Positions 20,376 through 31,943 of a stretch of DNA of 64,000 nt are shown here, one piece after another (positions within the stretch are counted from its first letter, which is position 1; each line of letters opens with the position of its first letter). The position numbers and the translations under genes are program-made. This DNA comes from SR1 bacterium human oral taxon HOT-345 (GTDB lineage: Bacteria > Patescibacteriota > Gracilibacteria > Absconditabacterales > Absconditicoccaceae). The stretch spans positions 62,001 to 126,000 of the forward strand of contig MPSQ01000001.1 in the NCBI GenBank assembly GCA_003260355.1, read 5' to 3'. A model generated the notes under the pieces. The model saw only the letters and a list, made by a program, of their open reading frames with translations. It ran no database searches and was not told where the DNA came from.

Positions 20376-22559
20376 CTAGTGCTCTCAGAGCTCAGAGGTA
20401 GAGAATTTATGCTCGAAGCGGGCTATGAGTGGAGCGATGAGAGGTTTAATGAAAATCCCAACACAAAGGAATATCCCAAAAAAGCTCAGGAGTATGATCA
20501 TATTAGGAAGATACACTTCTCGAAGGATACCTCATACGGCTTCTCTCATCGCGATGATTGTGTAGGTGAAAGGGAGAAATGGATTGATTGCTTGAAAAAA
20601 GCTACCAGAAAGTTCTATCGGGAAGGTGCCGCCAGCTCAGGAAAGTTGGAGCACCAAAAAGACGATGACGATTGCTTTCCCTGCACTTCAGAATGTGGCG
20701 ACGGTGGTATAGATAATCATCGAGAAAACCATTGCTGCTCGGAGCGTGATTCCTATGAATGCTCCTTTATTAGCGACATAAGCGTTTAATAAAAACATAT
20801 CTCCCAAAGCAACAATTATTCCCTGAATGAGTGCTATGCTGAGGAAGAGGAGCCATTTCCCTAGGTATTTTTGATAGTGTTTGCAGTGGTAGAAGGTTTT
20901 CTCTCTGATTTTGGTAGTAAAGAGTGAGATATTGAGCAGAGAGCCTACTCGGATGGCTAAGGTCGTAAAGAAAGGCGACATTGCAGAGCCGTAATTAGGG
21001 ATTGAAAAAAGCTTGTTTTCTACAAGCTTTACCGGTTCAGCGATAAACTCAGAAAAACGATTAGGGTCGAGGGTCGCTACCTCAATGAAATTTTCTAGTT
21101 TTCAGCTAGCCTTCAGTTTTTGGAGGTGCTGATCAATCGTGCCGACATCCTTCTGAAGTTTGGGGAGTTGCTCTTGGAAGGATCTGACTTTTTCTGTTTC
21201 TGTATTGATGATCCTTGCACCTTCTTCAAGGTTTCTCTGGAGATCAGGAAGTTTATTCTCGAGGCGGTCGAGTTTTTCTATTCCGCTGGTTGAAAGATCT
21301 TGGGTGTGATTCAGGACTTGACGCAGTGCAGGTTCAATATTTGTTTCATAATCGTCATGGAGATCATCAAGGCTTGTGCGGATGTCCTGACGAATGCCTT
21401 GGATCGCTGTTTGGGTATCCTTGCTAAAGTCGATGACTTTTTTGGCGTCTTGGGAGAGTGGTGAAAGAGTCGAACGGATGGAAATGCTTTTTTGACGGAG
21501 GAGATTGAGCTTTTGAAGTAGTTTATTGAATGGGGCGGTCAAAGGCGTATGAGGAAGGAGGTGATCAATCATATCTCTTCGCTGGGTGATTTTCTGAGCT
21601 TGTCTTCAAAGCTCATTTTCGAGGTTGGTGAGTCTTGTGGTGATCTGGTTAAGATCGTTCTCGAGGTTCTGGTTTTTCTGATCGGCATAGCTAAGGATAG
21701 CAGAAAATTCGCTATCAATGCTTCTAGCGATGTCTTGGATTGAGGTTTTGTGGGTTTGGATTTGATCTGGGACGGTATCCAAAAGTTTGAGGCTTTGCTC
21801 GGCAAGTATCCTGCTTTGGTAGAGCGCTTCTTTCCCTTGATTGATGTCGTTTTTGAGGGTTGGGAGTTTGCCATAGGCTTCCTCGAGTTGGTATCTCGAA
21901 CGGTAGGAAATCTCCAGAATTTTATTGATTTTTTCATCAACGGCATCTAAACTTTCACGAGCATCATGCACGAAGTCGATCAAACCATATACGCTTGTTT
22001 TGCTAGCTTGGAGATCGAATCCCACGAGATTCAATTTTTCCATCAGGACGCGATTGACGGTGTCTATGAAAGATTTTTGGATATTTTCTTTGATCGTCGT
22101 TGCTCCTTTGCTGGTGATTTTTGGGGCTATGGCGTTGAGCTTCTCGTTGACGGTATAACGGATTTCTGGGTGCTGAGGAAACTCATCAAGAAGTGTGATC
22201 ATCTTTTCGCTAAATCCGCTTTCAATCACAATAGAAGCATAATATTTTCCTAGCTTTGTCCCTTGGTTCGCGATATTTTCATCGACAAAAACCCAACCGA
22301 TATTTTGATCTGTCTTTAGCTCTTTGATAACTTCTGCTCCAATATTGATAAATTCCTCCTTAAAAACAGCTCCAATATCATTATTGACGACGGCGACCTT
22401 GATGCCTCTGGTATTCCCATAAGGGTCTCGGGAGGATTTTAGGTAAAACCAGGCATAGAGCGACGGCAAAATGCAGAGTCCTAGCACAATGACCATTGCA
22501 CCTCGATTGGAAAAGATACGTTTAAGATCAGCTGTATAGATACGTCGGATTCGTTTCAT
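20376..22559 (-). CDS. YhgE/Pip-family membrane protein
   Basis: A 727-aa protein. It has an N-terminal membrane helix (GAMVIVLGLCILPSLYAWFYL, residues 19-39), then an extracytoplasmic domain with the family signature (VAVVNNDIGAVFKEEFINIG and YYASIVIESGFSEKM). A long coiled-coil region covers about residues 190-470. Five or so hydrophobic helices close the protein (LLFLSIALIQGIIVAL, MIIYTTVATF, IVIVFLVLQLSGAGG, and so on). This matches YhgE/Pip proteins, relatives of ABC-2 type exporters; one member is a phage-adsorption receptor, others export toxins or lipids. TGA glycines lie at four or more places. The reading ends at TAG, 20376-20378. No gene was seen in 20,190-20,375. Confidence 0.85.
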
Positions 22560-22642
22560 TGGTTTTCATAAGAGGCAAAAATTTGTTCTAGAGTATAGTG
22601 ATCTTGGGCTGTGTGTCAACGAGGAAGAAAAGTCTGATTTTT

Positions 22643-22671
22643 TTGACTTTTGTAAGGTTTTGAAGTATACT
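22643..22671 (+). promoter_or_regulatory. sigma70-type promoter
   Basis: TTGACT at 22643-22648, a 17-base spacer, TATACT at 22666-22671, 33 bases before the ATG at 22705. It would drive the 73-aa and 641-aa genes. Confidence 0.6.
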
Positions 22672-22704
22672 TGAGGAGATTTTTTTATTTTCAGTTTGCT
22701 TGAG

Positions 22705-22926
22705 ATGCTTGATGTGAAAAAAGAGGCAGCAACGTTTAGTCGTTTGTCGCACGATGAAAAGCTTGAACGTGTCCAAAAATGGCTCGGAGAGCTGGCGTAT
22801 CATTATGACTATTTTCGTGATTTGGACAGCTATGTGCATATCCATAAAGCATCACTTGATGATGTGTTTTTGGAGGCGATGTTTCAGATTATCCTCAATT
22901 TAGCCAAGGAAGTGGAAAAGCTTTAA
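22705..22926 (+). CDS. Small hypothetical protein
   Basis: A 73-aa acidic, helical protein (LDVKKEAATFSRLSHDEKLE at the start) with no signal peptide. A TTG three codons upstream is also in frame, but the ATG fits the promoter better. It sits 18 bases before the 641-aa gene, probably in one operon. No family recognised. Confidence 0.55.
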   Translation: MLDVKKEAATFSRLSHDEKLERVQKWLGELAYHYDYFRDLDSYVHIHKASLDDVFLEAMFQIILNLAKEVEKL

Positions 22927-22944
22927 TTTTTTAAGCGAAAGAAG

Positions 22945-24870
22945 ATGAGAAGTATGGAAATTATTAAAAATGATGAAGCGGCAGATAAAAATCTAAAGTC
23001 TGAACTGGATCAGTTGGTCGGTGGGATCAATATCAAAGAAAAAACTGAAAGCTTTGGTGCGATCGATCAGTTTTTTGAAAAGTTGAATAGTTTGCCAGAA
23101 GAACAGAAAAATTTAGCTCTTCAGCATGCGCTCGGTAAGAGCAGTCTTACGATTGATGGCTCCAAGAAGAGACTTAGCTCGTTGGCGAAACTTTTTGATA
23201 AGGCGGTCGATCAGGAGAATGGAACATGGAAAATTAAGCTGAAAGAGGGTGTTTCTTTGCGTGAGTCGTCCTCGTCTGATGTAGTGAATCCTGAGACAAG
23301 CAATTCTTGAGCTCAAGATACTACTGAAGCTTCTGGCGGAAGTGATTCTACCCCCAAAAACTATGTAGAAATTGCGAGCGCTAATGATCCAGAGGCGATG
23401 GCAAGCAAAACTCCTGCTGGAGCAGGTGAAAAAAAAGATGAAGCTGTTCAGACGACTCCAGCAACGGAAGAAGAACCGGATGATGCTGATCTTGAGGGGC
23501 TTAGTGCTGAAGAGCAGGAACTTGTTTCTTCGCTACTGAATGAAAAGAACTCACCTTTAGCGTATTTGATCCAGAAGAGCTCGAATTTTGCCAAGATTCA
23601 GGCTCAGAAAGGATATGGAGCGGATGCGGATACTTTGCTAGAAATTCGTGAAGATAAGATTCTCTGAAATCAGACGAGAAGGGCTTTATCTGGATTATTA
23701 GATTGGATTGGATCAGATTTATCATCTCTTGAGCTTGCGTCCTTGACGCCGGAAAGTGTGTTGTCGATCGGGTTCATTTCTCAAGATATGAAAGAAAGAA
23801 TTGAGGCGAGCGGACCCGAGAGCGTGAAGTCGCTCTGGAATGATGAAGCGTATGAGCGTAAAAGTCCTTATACCAATAATTTTGCTTTAAAAAAGAAAGA
23901 AAATGCTGATTCTGATCAGCAGGTAGTTGATGGGAAAACAGATGTTGTAGATGAAGCTTTGCAGCAAACTCAACCAGGAGTAAAGAATGAGGATGGAGAG
24001 AAATCTGCTGAATCAACGAATGAGCTTAAGCGATGGCTTGTGGATGGTATCCCTCATGAGATTGTTAAGGTTTCTTCTTTTGATCAGCTTCCAAAGGATG
24101 AAAATTGAGCTTATAAGTGGTCCGCTTCGCCAAAAAAGCTTTATAAGGTGGCGGTGGCAGGCAAGATCTTTCATTGTTTTGATAATGGGAAATGTCAAGA
24201 TATGAAAACGGAAGAAATGGCTGATACGAAAGATGTTGTAGCTAAGGTAGCGAAACTTCAGGAACAACTTCCTACGAAGAAAGCGAATTTAATCAAAGCG
24301 TTTGAGCTTCAAGAAATGGATGGAGGCTATTATACCAGAGAAGGAGACGCTTCTCTTTATACGATTGATGAGGTGGGGACGCTCTATGCTGCTGGACCGC
24401 ACTGAGTGCAGAAGTTTCTCTGAGGAAAGGCTGATCATTGGGAGGCAGCTAAGGTAGAGGATTTGCCGTCGAGAGAGTTTCTCAAGACAGCGACGATTAG
24501 GACTCTAGGATTGCAGCAAACGGATGAGAACTGTTATGGAAAGGAATGATGGAGCGGAGTTTTTGCTTTCGACAAGCAAGGAAAGCTTTGTTATGCGGGG
24601 ATTGATCGTGGAAGGATGGTTTTTGAGGGATTAGAGACGCTAGGGCATTCGGTTCAAGAACCTGCTAAAGATGTGGTAAAAGATTCTTTGCAAATGCTCT
24701 ATACCCCTCTTTGGGTCCCTCAGCCTGTTGAAAATCAAGTTCAAATTCCTTTTAAACCGCAAGTGACGACTCCTCAAGAGCCTTGGGCTGCTCGGGATTC
24801 GGCCGATTTAGAAAAGCCTTGGAAGGAGGTTGCAGAACTGCCTGAAGAGGTGAAGTATATTGAAGTGTAG
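22945..24870 (+). CDS. Hypothetical 641-aa acidic protein
   Basis: A long soluble-looking protein with no signal peptide or membrane helix, open through about seven TGA glycines. Residues 1-110 are helical. Residues about 115-185 are low-complexity and acidic (ATEEEPDDADLEGLSAEEQE). After another low-complexity stretch come two related-looking units, LYKVAVAGKIFHCFDNGKCQ and GVFAFDKQGKLCYAGIDRG, each a short beta segment with a cysteine. The tail is proline-rich. No family recognised. A lineage-specific protein, like the 1,533-aa protein at 27,241, which shares its general style. Confidence 0.6.
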
Positions 24871-24874
24871 TGTT

Positions 24875-25549
24875 TTAGGTTTCGATGAGTTTTCGCTCGC
24901 CCTTCTCTAGCCCCTCGAGGGTTCGGGATCAGATTCTGAGTCTTTTGAGGTAAATGACCTTATTCCTGACTGCTTCGAGCATCCTTTTGACCTGATGATA
25001 TTTCCCCTCAGTGATGGTCAAGAGGATTTTCTTTTCTTCAAGTTGCTGGACTTTTGCTGGTTTGGTAAGGTAGCCATCATCAAGCTGAACTCAATTTTGG
25101 AGCTGTTCGCAGTCTGTGAGGTTGATCGGTGATTGGAGCCAGACTTCGTATTCTTTTTCTTTATCTCGTTTTGGGCTGATGACCTGATGAATAAACTGCC
25201 CATCATTGGAAAGCAAGAGGAGACCCTCTGTATCGACATCAAGTCTTCCTGCAACATGCAGTAAATGCACATAGGGGCAATCAAGCATCTGCTTTTTGTA
25301 GCTCGGATAGCCAAATTCATCTTCATCTGAGGAAATATAGCATGCTGACTTGTAGAGAATCGCATAAACTTTTTCAAGCACCTTGATTTCTTGACCAAAA
25401 ACTGTCAGCATTTCTCCACCAAAAAGCTTAAAGTCAGATTTTTTCACGCTTTCTCCATTTACGAGAATGCTTCAAGATTTACAAGCATTAGTAGCTTCTC
25501 TACGGGAAATTAGTCCGAGATTTGCGAGGTATTTATCAAGTCTTTGCAT
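24875..25549 (-). CDS. RsuA/RluB-family 16S/23S rRNA pseudouridine synthase
   Basis: A 224-aa enzyme. The N-terminal S4 RNA-binding domain begins QRLDKYLANLGLISRREA and includes SGSILVNGESV (first Gly is TGA). The catalytic domain carries VAGRLDVDTEGLLLLSNDGQ with the catalytic Asp of GRLD, then EKEYEVWL and GKYHQVKRMLEAV. The family converts a specific rRNA uridine to pseudouridine. E. coli RsuA has the same layout. It lies 29 bases downstream of the LepA-like gene on the same strand and is probably cotranscribed. Its stop is five bases from the end of the convergent 641-aa gene. Confidence 0.88.
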
Positions 25550-25578
25550 AATTTTTGTCGTGGTAAATGAGAAATTCT

Positions 25579-27024
25579 TTAGTCTCTCGTGATCATCTTT
25601 ACGAACGTATCAGTCGGGATTTCCACATTTCCGATAGCTTTCATTCTTTTCTTTCCTTCTTTTTGCTTTTGGAGGAGCTTTCTTTTTCTACTCACATCTC
25701 CACCATAACATTTAGCAAGGACGTCTTTTTTGATAGCAGAAATGTTTTCACGAGCGATGATTTTATTTCCAAGTCCGGCTTGAAGAGGAATCGCGAAAAG
25801 ATGTTTTGGGATCAGCGTTTTTAACTTTTCTACTGCTTCACGACCGAGATAATAGGCTTTATCATTATGCACAACCCAGGTTAAAGCCTCCACTTTCTCA
25901 TTATTGATAAAAATGTCAAGTTTCACGAGGTCATCTGCATGATAACCTTTAAATTCATAATTCATCGTTGCGTAGCCTTTCGTCGCAGATTTCAAGCGAT
26001 CATAAAAATCAACGATGATTTCGCCCATAGGAAGCTCGTAATGCCAAACGACTCTCGTTGCATCCAAGTATTCCATATGCTGGAGTTTCCCTCTATATTC
26101 CTGACAAAGTGCCATAATATTCCCTGCAAATTCTTCAGGTCAAACAATCTCAACATTTCAGATCGGCTCTAAGATTTCCTCAATCATTCCTTGATCTATC
26201 ATATCGGAACCTGATTTTACGACGATTCGTGGTTTCAAGAGTTCAGCAAGTTTCACAAAAGTCTGCTCCTCTAGCATGGTTCCGAAAATCCCTTCGGAGT
26301 GTTCTAAATGTTCCTGTTCTTGTGCGGATAGCGTCAGATTTTCTTTTTTGAGAATTTCACGATAAAGCCCAGTCTGAATCAGACTTTTGATATTCATTCA
26401 AGTTTTGATCAGCGGAATGGAAAGGTTTTTGGACTTTACAAGATACATTACGGTTGGAATCGTGAAAATCGTATCCAGACCATACTCACGAAAAAGCCTT
26501 TCCTTGATGATATCCATATGGAGCATTCCGAGAAATCAGCAACGAAACCCAAGTCCAAGTGCCTTACTATCCTCCATTTCATAGACAACTGCACTATCAT
26601 TGAGCGAAAGCTTCTCGAGGCTATCTTTGAGTTTGTCGTATTCAGTAGAGTCAATCGGATAAACCCCGGCATACACATAAGGAGTGACTTTTCTAAAACC
26701 AGGAATCAAATACTGATGATATTTGCTGGTTCCTTCGTTTTTATTGATCTTGGTTTTGATGATAGTATCTCCAATTTTCACATCTCTTACCGATTTTTGT
26801 CCGGTCACGATATAACCAATTTGCCCTTCATTAAGGCTTTTGTCGGCTTGATATTCTGGAGTGAAGTGTCAGACTTCTGTTGGTTGGAAGCTCTTTTCTG
26901 AGTGGATCAAATAGACCTCGTCTCCTGCAGAAAATGAGCCATCTACGACTTTTACATAGGCGAGAACTCCTTTATAGGGATCAAAGACCGAATCAAAAAT
27001 CAATGCTCTAGAAATTTCAGACAT
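25579..27024 (-). CDS. LepA/EF4-like elongation factor lacking the GTPase domain
   Basis: A 481-aa protein that begins directly at LepA domain II ([40 protein letters not shown]). It continues through domain III ([33 protein letters not shown]), domain V ([19 protein letters not shown]) and the C-terminal domain ([20 protein letters not shown], ending VKMITRD). The G domain of about 185 residues with GHxDHGKST is missing. An in-frame TAA lies immediately before the ATG and nothing resembling a G domain is upstream. A 60-70 residue insertion ([20 protein letters not shown]...) sits before domain V. EF4 back-translocates ribosomes using GTP, so this form is either non-functional in that role or uses a separate GTPase. 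Confidence 0.85.
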
Positions 27025-27240
27025 TTACTACAGAAAAAAGCTAAAAAAGCTGATCTAAAGCTAGTGAATTGCTCTGGATTTTCAAGTAAGATTTTTTTGT
27101 TTTCTCTGAAGAAGGAATGTTTTTTGTCATAAAATGTTGAAATGGCAAGTTTTATTGTTATAAAAAATCAGATTTTATTATTTTTTATGGAAAATTCGGT
27201 TATAATTGAGTTAAGTTTTTTATTCATCAGTGTGATCGAG

Positions 27241-30200
27241 ATGGGGAAAAAGAAGAAACAGCATCAAACGAATTCTTCCCTGTACTCTTCTGCTTTTAGT
27301 ATTGAGCAGCAGAGGGCTCTTTCTGTAAATAAGGCGATCTCTGGTCATGTTGATGAGCTTGCTCAAACGCTTTCTTATGCTCCAAACTTTGATATTGATT
27401 CTACCTATTTAGACCTGGAAGCAAGGTTTGATTTGTCAGCTGGGAAGGGAATCCTTCGCGATATGATCCAAAATAGGAAATCTGTTGACTATGGGACGGT
27501 GAATTTAGAAAATTTTTCGCTAAAAGAGATCGAGTCTTTGAAGTTTTGGGAAATCCCTACGTCGAATCCACTTTTTGTTGCTAAGCTTGAAGAAGCAGTG
27601 ATTCAGTGCATTATGGATGAGTTTGCGGCTCAACTCAATCCCGCAGAACAACGTAGTTTTACGGAGGCTGTTCGCTATCAGAGCAAGAGTTTGCCTTCTT
27701 TTCTCAGTGCGGTTCATGCGTATGTTGATTCTCTCAATAACTTTCAGCAAAAATCTCGTTTCCAAAAAATGATTCAGACTTTTGTGCTTCCTTTGAGAAA
27801 AGTTGTAGATCAGCTCGAGGCTTCTGGTGAAGATGTGACTGCAATCAAGACAAAAGCATTTCAAGATCGAGCACATGACCAACAAACTTTTGTAGATGCT
27901 TTTGTGAGTAAGGCGGTGATTTCTAGGCTTCACAAAAGAGTTGAAGAGATGAAAATTCTGATCAATGATGTGAAAGATACTTTTGATAAGGTTGTCCCAT
28001 TCTTTCCTACGATTTTTCAGCAATTCCCTGCGAACTTTTCTGCTCTTTTGCAGGTGTTTCCGGAGAAAAAACAAGTCTGTGATGCACTTGAGAAAGAATA
28101 TGAAGCAGCGACTTCTGATGCGGAGCGTGGTCCTGTAGCAGAGAAGATAAATGCTCTTTACTGGGAAGTCTATCTTGCAGATTTAACTACTAAGGAGCCA
28201 AAACTTTGTGCCTATCTGACTGAACTGAAAAAATCAGATTTTGACTTTTCTCTCTTATCTGATCAGAGCGGATTTTTCTCTCTGATTGCTCAGATGAGGC
28301 TTAAGCAGATGAAAGATGGCACGATGCTATCGTTTTTTGGTCAGGATACTGCTGCTTTTGAGAAGTTTTTTTTGGAACTTTTTGATCTCAATACGTCTGA
28401 AATTTCGGTTAGTGGCTATACGATTCCTGTAAAAAAGAAGGTACTTCCGGGTAAGCATTGGGATTATAATAATTTTTTTTATGGACAGTCCTCTGATGCG
28501 CTTCCTCTAGAGTATGAGCTTGATATTAGTAAAGTTCCCCTTTCTGTAGAGGATAGATATTCTTTTGAGAGGCTTTTTGCTTATGGGAAAAATCCGGCTT
28601 CTCCGGGGATTTATTCCCTCAAAGGTAATGATCTTGGAAAACTCTTGTTCCTTTTTAAACTTGGGCAGGACAATTCTATCTTTGACAATTATGATCCGAG
28701 AGCTTGAAAACAAAAACTGGATTCATTCTTTGATAATTTATCTCAGCTGGGAAAATGTACTGAAGATTATCGTTTTTCTCCGCATAAAAATAAACCTGGA
28801 GATTCTACAGATCCTTCGGATTCCTCTCCTGAAGGGACTCCAGAGTCGAATGAATCAGTATTGGAGCAGTTTTATGAAGCTTGGAAGTCTCTTGATGGGA
28901 TGCAAAGTGAGGATCCAGATTGTGGATTTAAGGAAGGTGCTAGTATTTATGGTCCTTTGTGTGAAAGTGCGCTTCCTCCTTATGAAAACTGAGGAATGTC
29001 GTGGATTAAACTTGAAATTGTGAAGGTCAATAAAGATGCAACGCCACCTACCTTTAAGTTAAAGTCGAGCGGAACAGAGAGAAAGCTTGCTGCTTCTGAA
29101 GAGGGAAAAGAGCGAACACTGACTATGACCAAAGAAACTCTTGATAAGATTCGTGGTCTTTTGAATGGAGGAGCTAAGAAGGTTTTGAGTGAGAAAAAAG
29201 ATTTTAATCAACAGATGGAGGATTTTCAGAAAGCAGGTCTGTGTGATAGAAATGTCCTGTGAGGTGCGGTTTTTGAGAATGGGAAATTTACTACGACTCC
29301 AAATCATTTGGATGGAACTATCGGTCAAAAAGAGGATGTTTCATATTTCTGAACAACAGATGTTGTCCCAGATCCTCAAAGCTCAAAAATGAAAAGGTAT
29401 TCTATTCTTTACAAGGTAAAGCATAATTCTGATCATACTTTTTCTGTTTCTTCTGAATTTGTGAATCTTGAGTGAGAATCTAAGACTCACGAACACAAGA
29501 TGAGTTATTCAGATTTTTTATTCTTTTTAAATGAAAAAAAGCTTGCTCCCAAGACGCAGTCTCAGGTTGAAGAGGAGAAACAGGCTAGACAAGATGTGAT
29601 CTCTTCCCATAATAGAACGTGGAAATTTACAAGTATTCAGTCTGTACTTTTTGCTCGGAAGACTATCTGGAAAAATCTGAATTCCAAGCTAGATGAATAT
29701 CAAAAGGAACAAAATGAGGATTTTTTGGGATATTTGGTGACAGGAAAGGGAATTTATAAGTGGATATGAGATACTTTGGGCTTTATCCCTTCGATCAAAG
29801 ATGCTGCCAATAAGCTCCATGAGGAAGCAATGCTCAAAAAAGAGTCAAATACTTGGAAAGGAATAGAAGCTTGGATCAGTAAATTTGCTTCTATGCAAGA
29901 TTATGCTAATCTTTTTGAAAAAGGGTTTGATCATCCGAATGGCTATACGCTAGATGCGATCATAGGAAAAGGGAATACCTTGCAGAAGATCCTTCTTAGT
30001 GGGAAATCTGTTGTGGAGAATGATGGACTGAGACCAATTATGGCAGCAGCAATGATTGCAAATCTTAGGCAATGAAAAGGACTTTATCGTGGGTTGTCAG
30101 GTAAGGATAATCAGGGACTTTGGGTGAAGTGTTTGCTGGGAGATGCACACTATAAGAGATATAGAGCTATTAGAGCTGATGTCTTAAAAAAGATAAAGTC

Positions 30201-31842
30201 TGGAGTGAAGAATGCTGATCAGCTTCAGGATCAGCTAAAAAAATCAGAGGTGGATTATATCGTCAATAATATCAGAAATGCAAATGGGACAGAATGAGCA
30301 TTTGGTTCCATTGATGACGAAAATAAGCAAATTCTTAAGCAACTTTATTCGGATAAATTTGCAGGAGAATTAGAGAAGGCTGCTAATGAGACGACAGGAA
30401 AGTCTGCTGTAGAGTGAGCGTATGGAAAGATTTCTCATAATAATTTTGCTATAGCGTCTAATGATTTCAATAGATTTATCAAATCTGGAAGGATTGAATC
30501 TGCACTCTGAAATCTCAAAAAAATGTGAGATTTGGCGAAAACTCCAGAAAATCATAGGAAACTTAAAGTGGCTATGACCTATGTGATGCTCAGTGGTATC
30601 ATGAATAGATATGGTGATAAAGCAATGAGGAAGTGGTTTGATGCTTTGGCGAGAAACTATATGTTGCCGACGACGCTTTTTGCTAAAAAATGGGAAAATC
30701 AAGAATATGCAGCTCATCTGCTCAATCAAGTATTCCCTCCGTCAGATGAGAAAAATTTTGCTCGTGCTACAGGATATAAATTATCAGATTTTGATAGCTC
30801 TTCTCCAAATATTCCTTATGGTAAGTTGCTTGATAACTTGGATGTTCGATGGAGAGAAAATGAGAAATCAATTGATAATTATTTTCTCAAACTTAAGAGC
30901 TCAGATTGTGCTCATGATCCTATCCTCAAGGCGGTTCAAGATAAACTTTGGGAGAGGAGTGAGGATAACCTCGATGGAGACTGGGCTTCAAATAGTGGAC
31001 TTACGGGACACTATGCGATGTTAGCATCTCCTTCTACTATTTCGAGGAATAAGTCCTATGATCGTTCATGATTTACGGGGAAAGATATTGATGAAAAAAA
31101 TGATAAAGCAGATTTTTGGACGAAGGTTTTGGGTGACTTAAATAAAGCAAAAGATCTCCCAAATGCTCCGGAATTTTTGCTCAGACAGTTTGTTACATGG
31201 TTTGTCCCTTCAGAGTGAGATTATTCGGAACTTATTAGCTGGATCAGAACTGCTAATGCAGTGAAAAATTATGGGACAAAAAAGGCTATCTCGTTTACAA
31301 TCCATGATGAATCTGATACGCAAAAGACTTTTTCGTCTTCTCCTGCTGTGTATAAACAAACAGATGCAAGGGATGTTTTGTGGTATCTCTTTAAGGGGAA
31401 AGTTTTGAGATTAAACTCTGCTCCTCCTCCAAAGCAGTTTGAAGATGTTTTGAATTTTTTCATGGATTATTTTAGTAAAGGTCATGTTTTGTCAACAATT
31501 GCTCAGGATTCTACCTTGAAAAAGGTGTTTTGATCTTCTTTGCCTAGTCTTCCTGCTAGTAAGCCGGTTACCCTTCTTCCATGGCAAGAATATAATAAAT
31601 ATGTTGATAAGAATAATCCTTTCGCTACTCAAAATGATCCAAAATGACTAACTCCGGAGCAAAAATGGGATAGAGCTTGGAAAAGGAAATACTATAGAAC
31701 GGGGCTTTTCTTGAATGAAAGCTTGGTTTCTATTCAGAAGAAAATGAATGATATGGGAATTTCTGATACTCCTCAACTTTCCGGATTTGATGAAGATTTT
31801 TCTAGCAATATTTATAATCAGGTTTATCACACCGCAGCTTAG
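27241..31842 (+). CDS. Hypothetical 1,533-aa protein
   Basis: The largest gene in the window, continuous through more than fifteen TGA glycines and ending at TAG. The start MGKKKKQHQTNSS at 27241 is preferred; the frame is open to an ATG at 27142, which would add a hydrophobic leader, but a TATAAT at 27201-27206 favours the inner start. The first 450 residues are helical and charged. The middle has a beta-rich segment (WIKLEIVKVNKDATPPTFKL), and the last 700 residues are mixed, with many aromatic residues. No signal peptide, no membrane helix in the shorter form, and no motif I can name. A lineage-specific giant protein. Confidence 0.6.
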
Positions 31843-31943
31843 CCATGTGAGAGATATTTTATTGCTTTTATTCAAAGAACAACTTGCTTTTCTTAGAGAA
31901 AACTCTAATCTAAATCTGTTTTTTAGATTGTAGCTTATGTGGG

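Noticed and set aside
20379-20789. Rightward 136-codon frame rich in charged residues
   Set aside because: It lies opposite the membrane helices of the YhgE/Pip gene, whose leftward frame continues through TGA to TAG at 20376.
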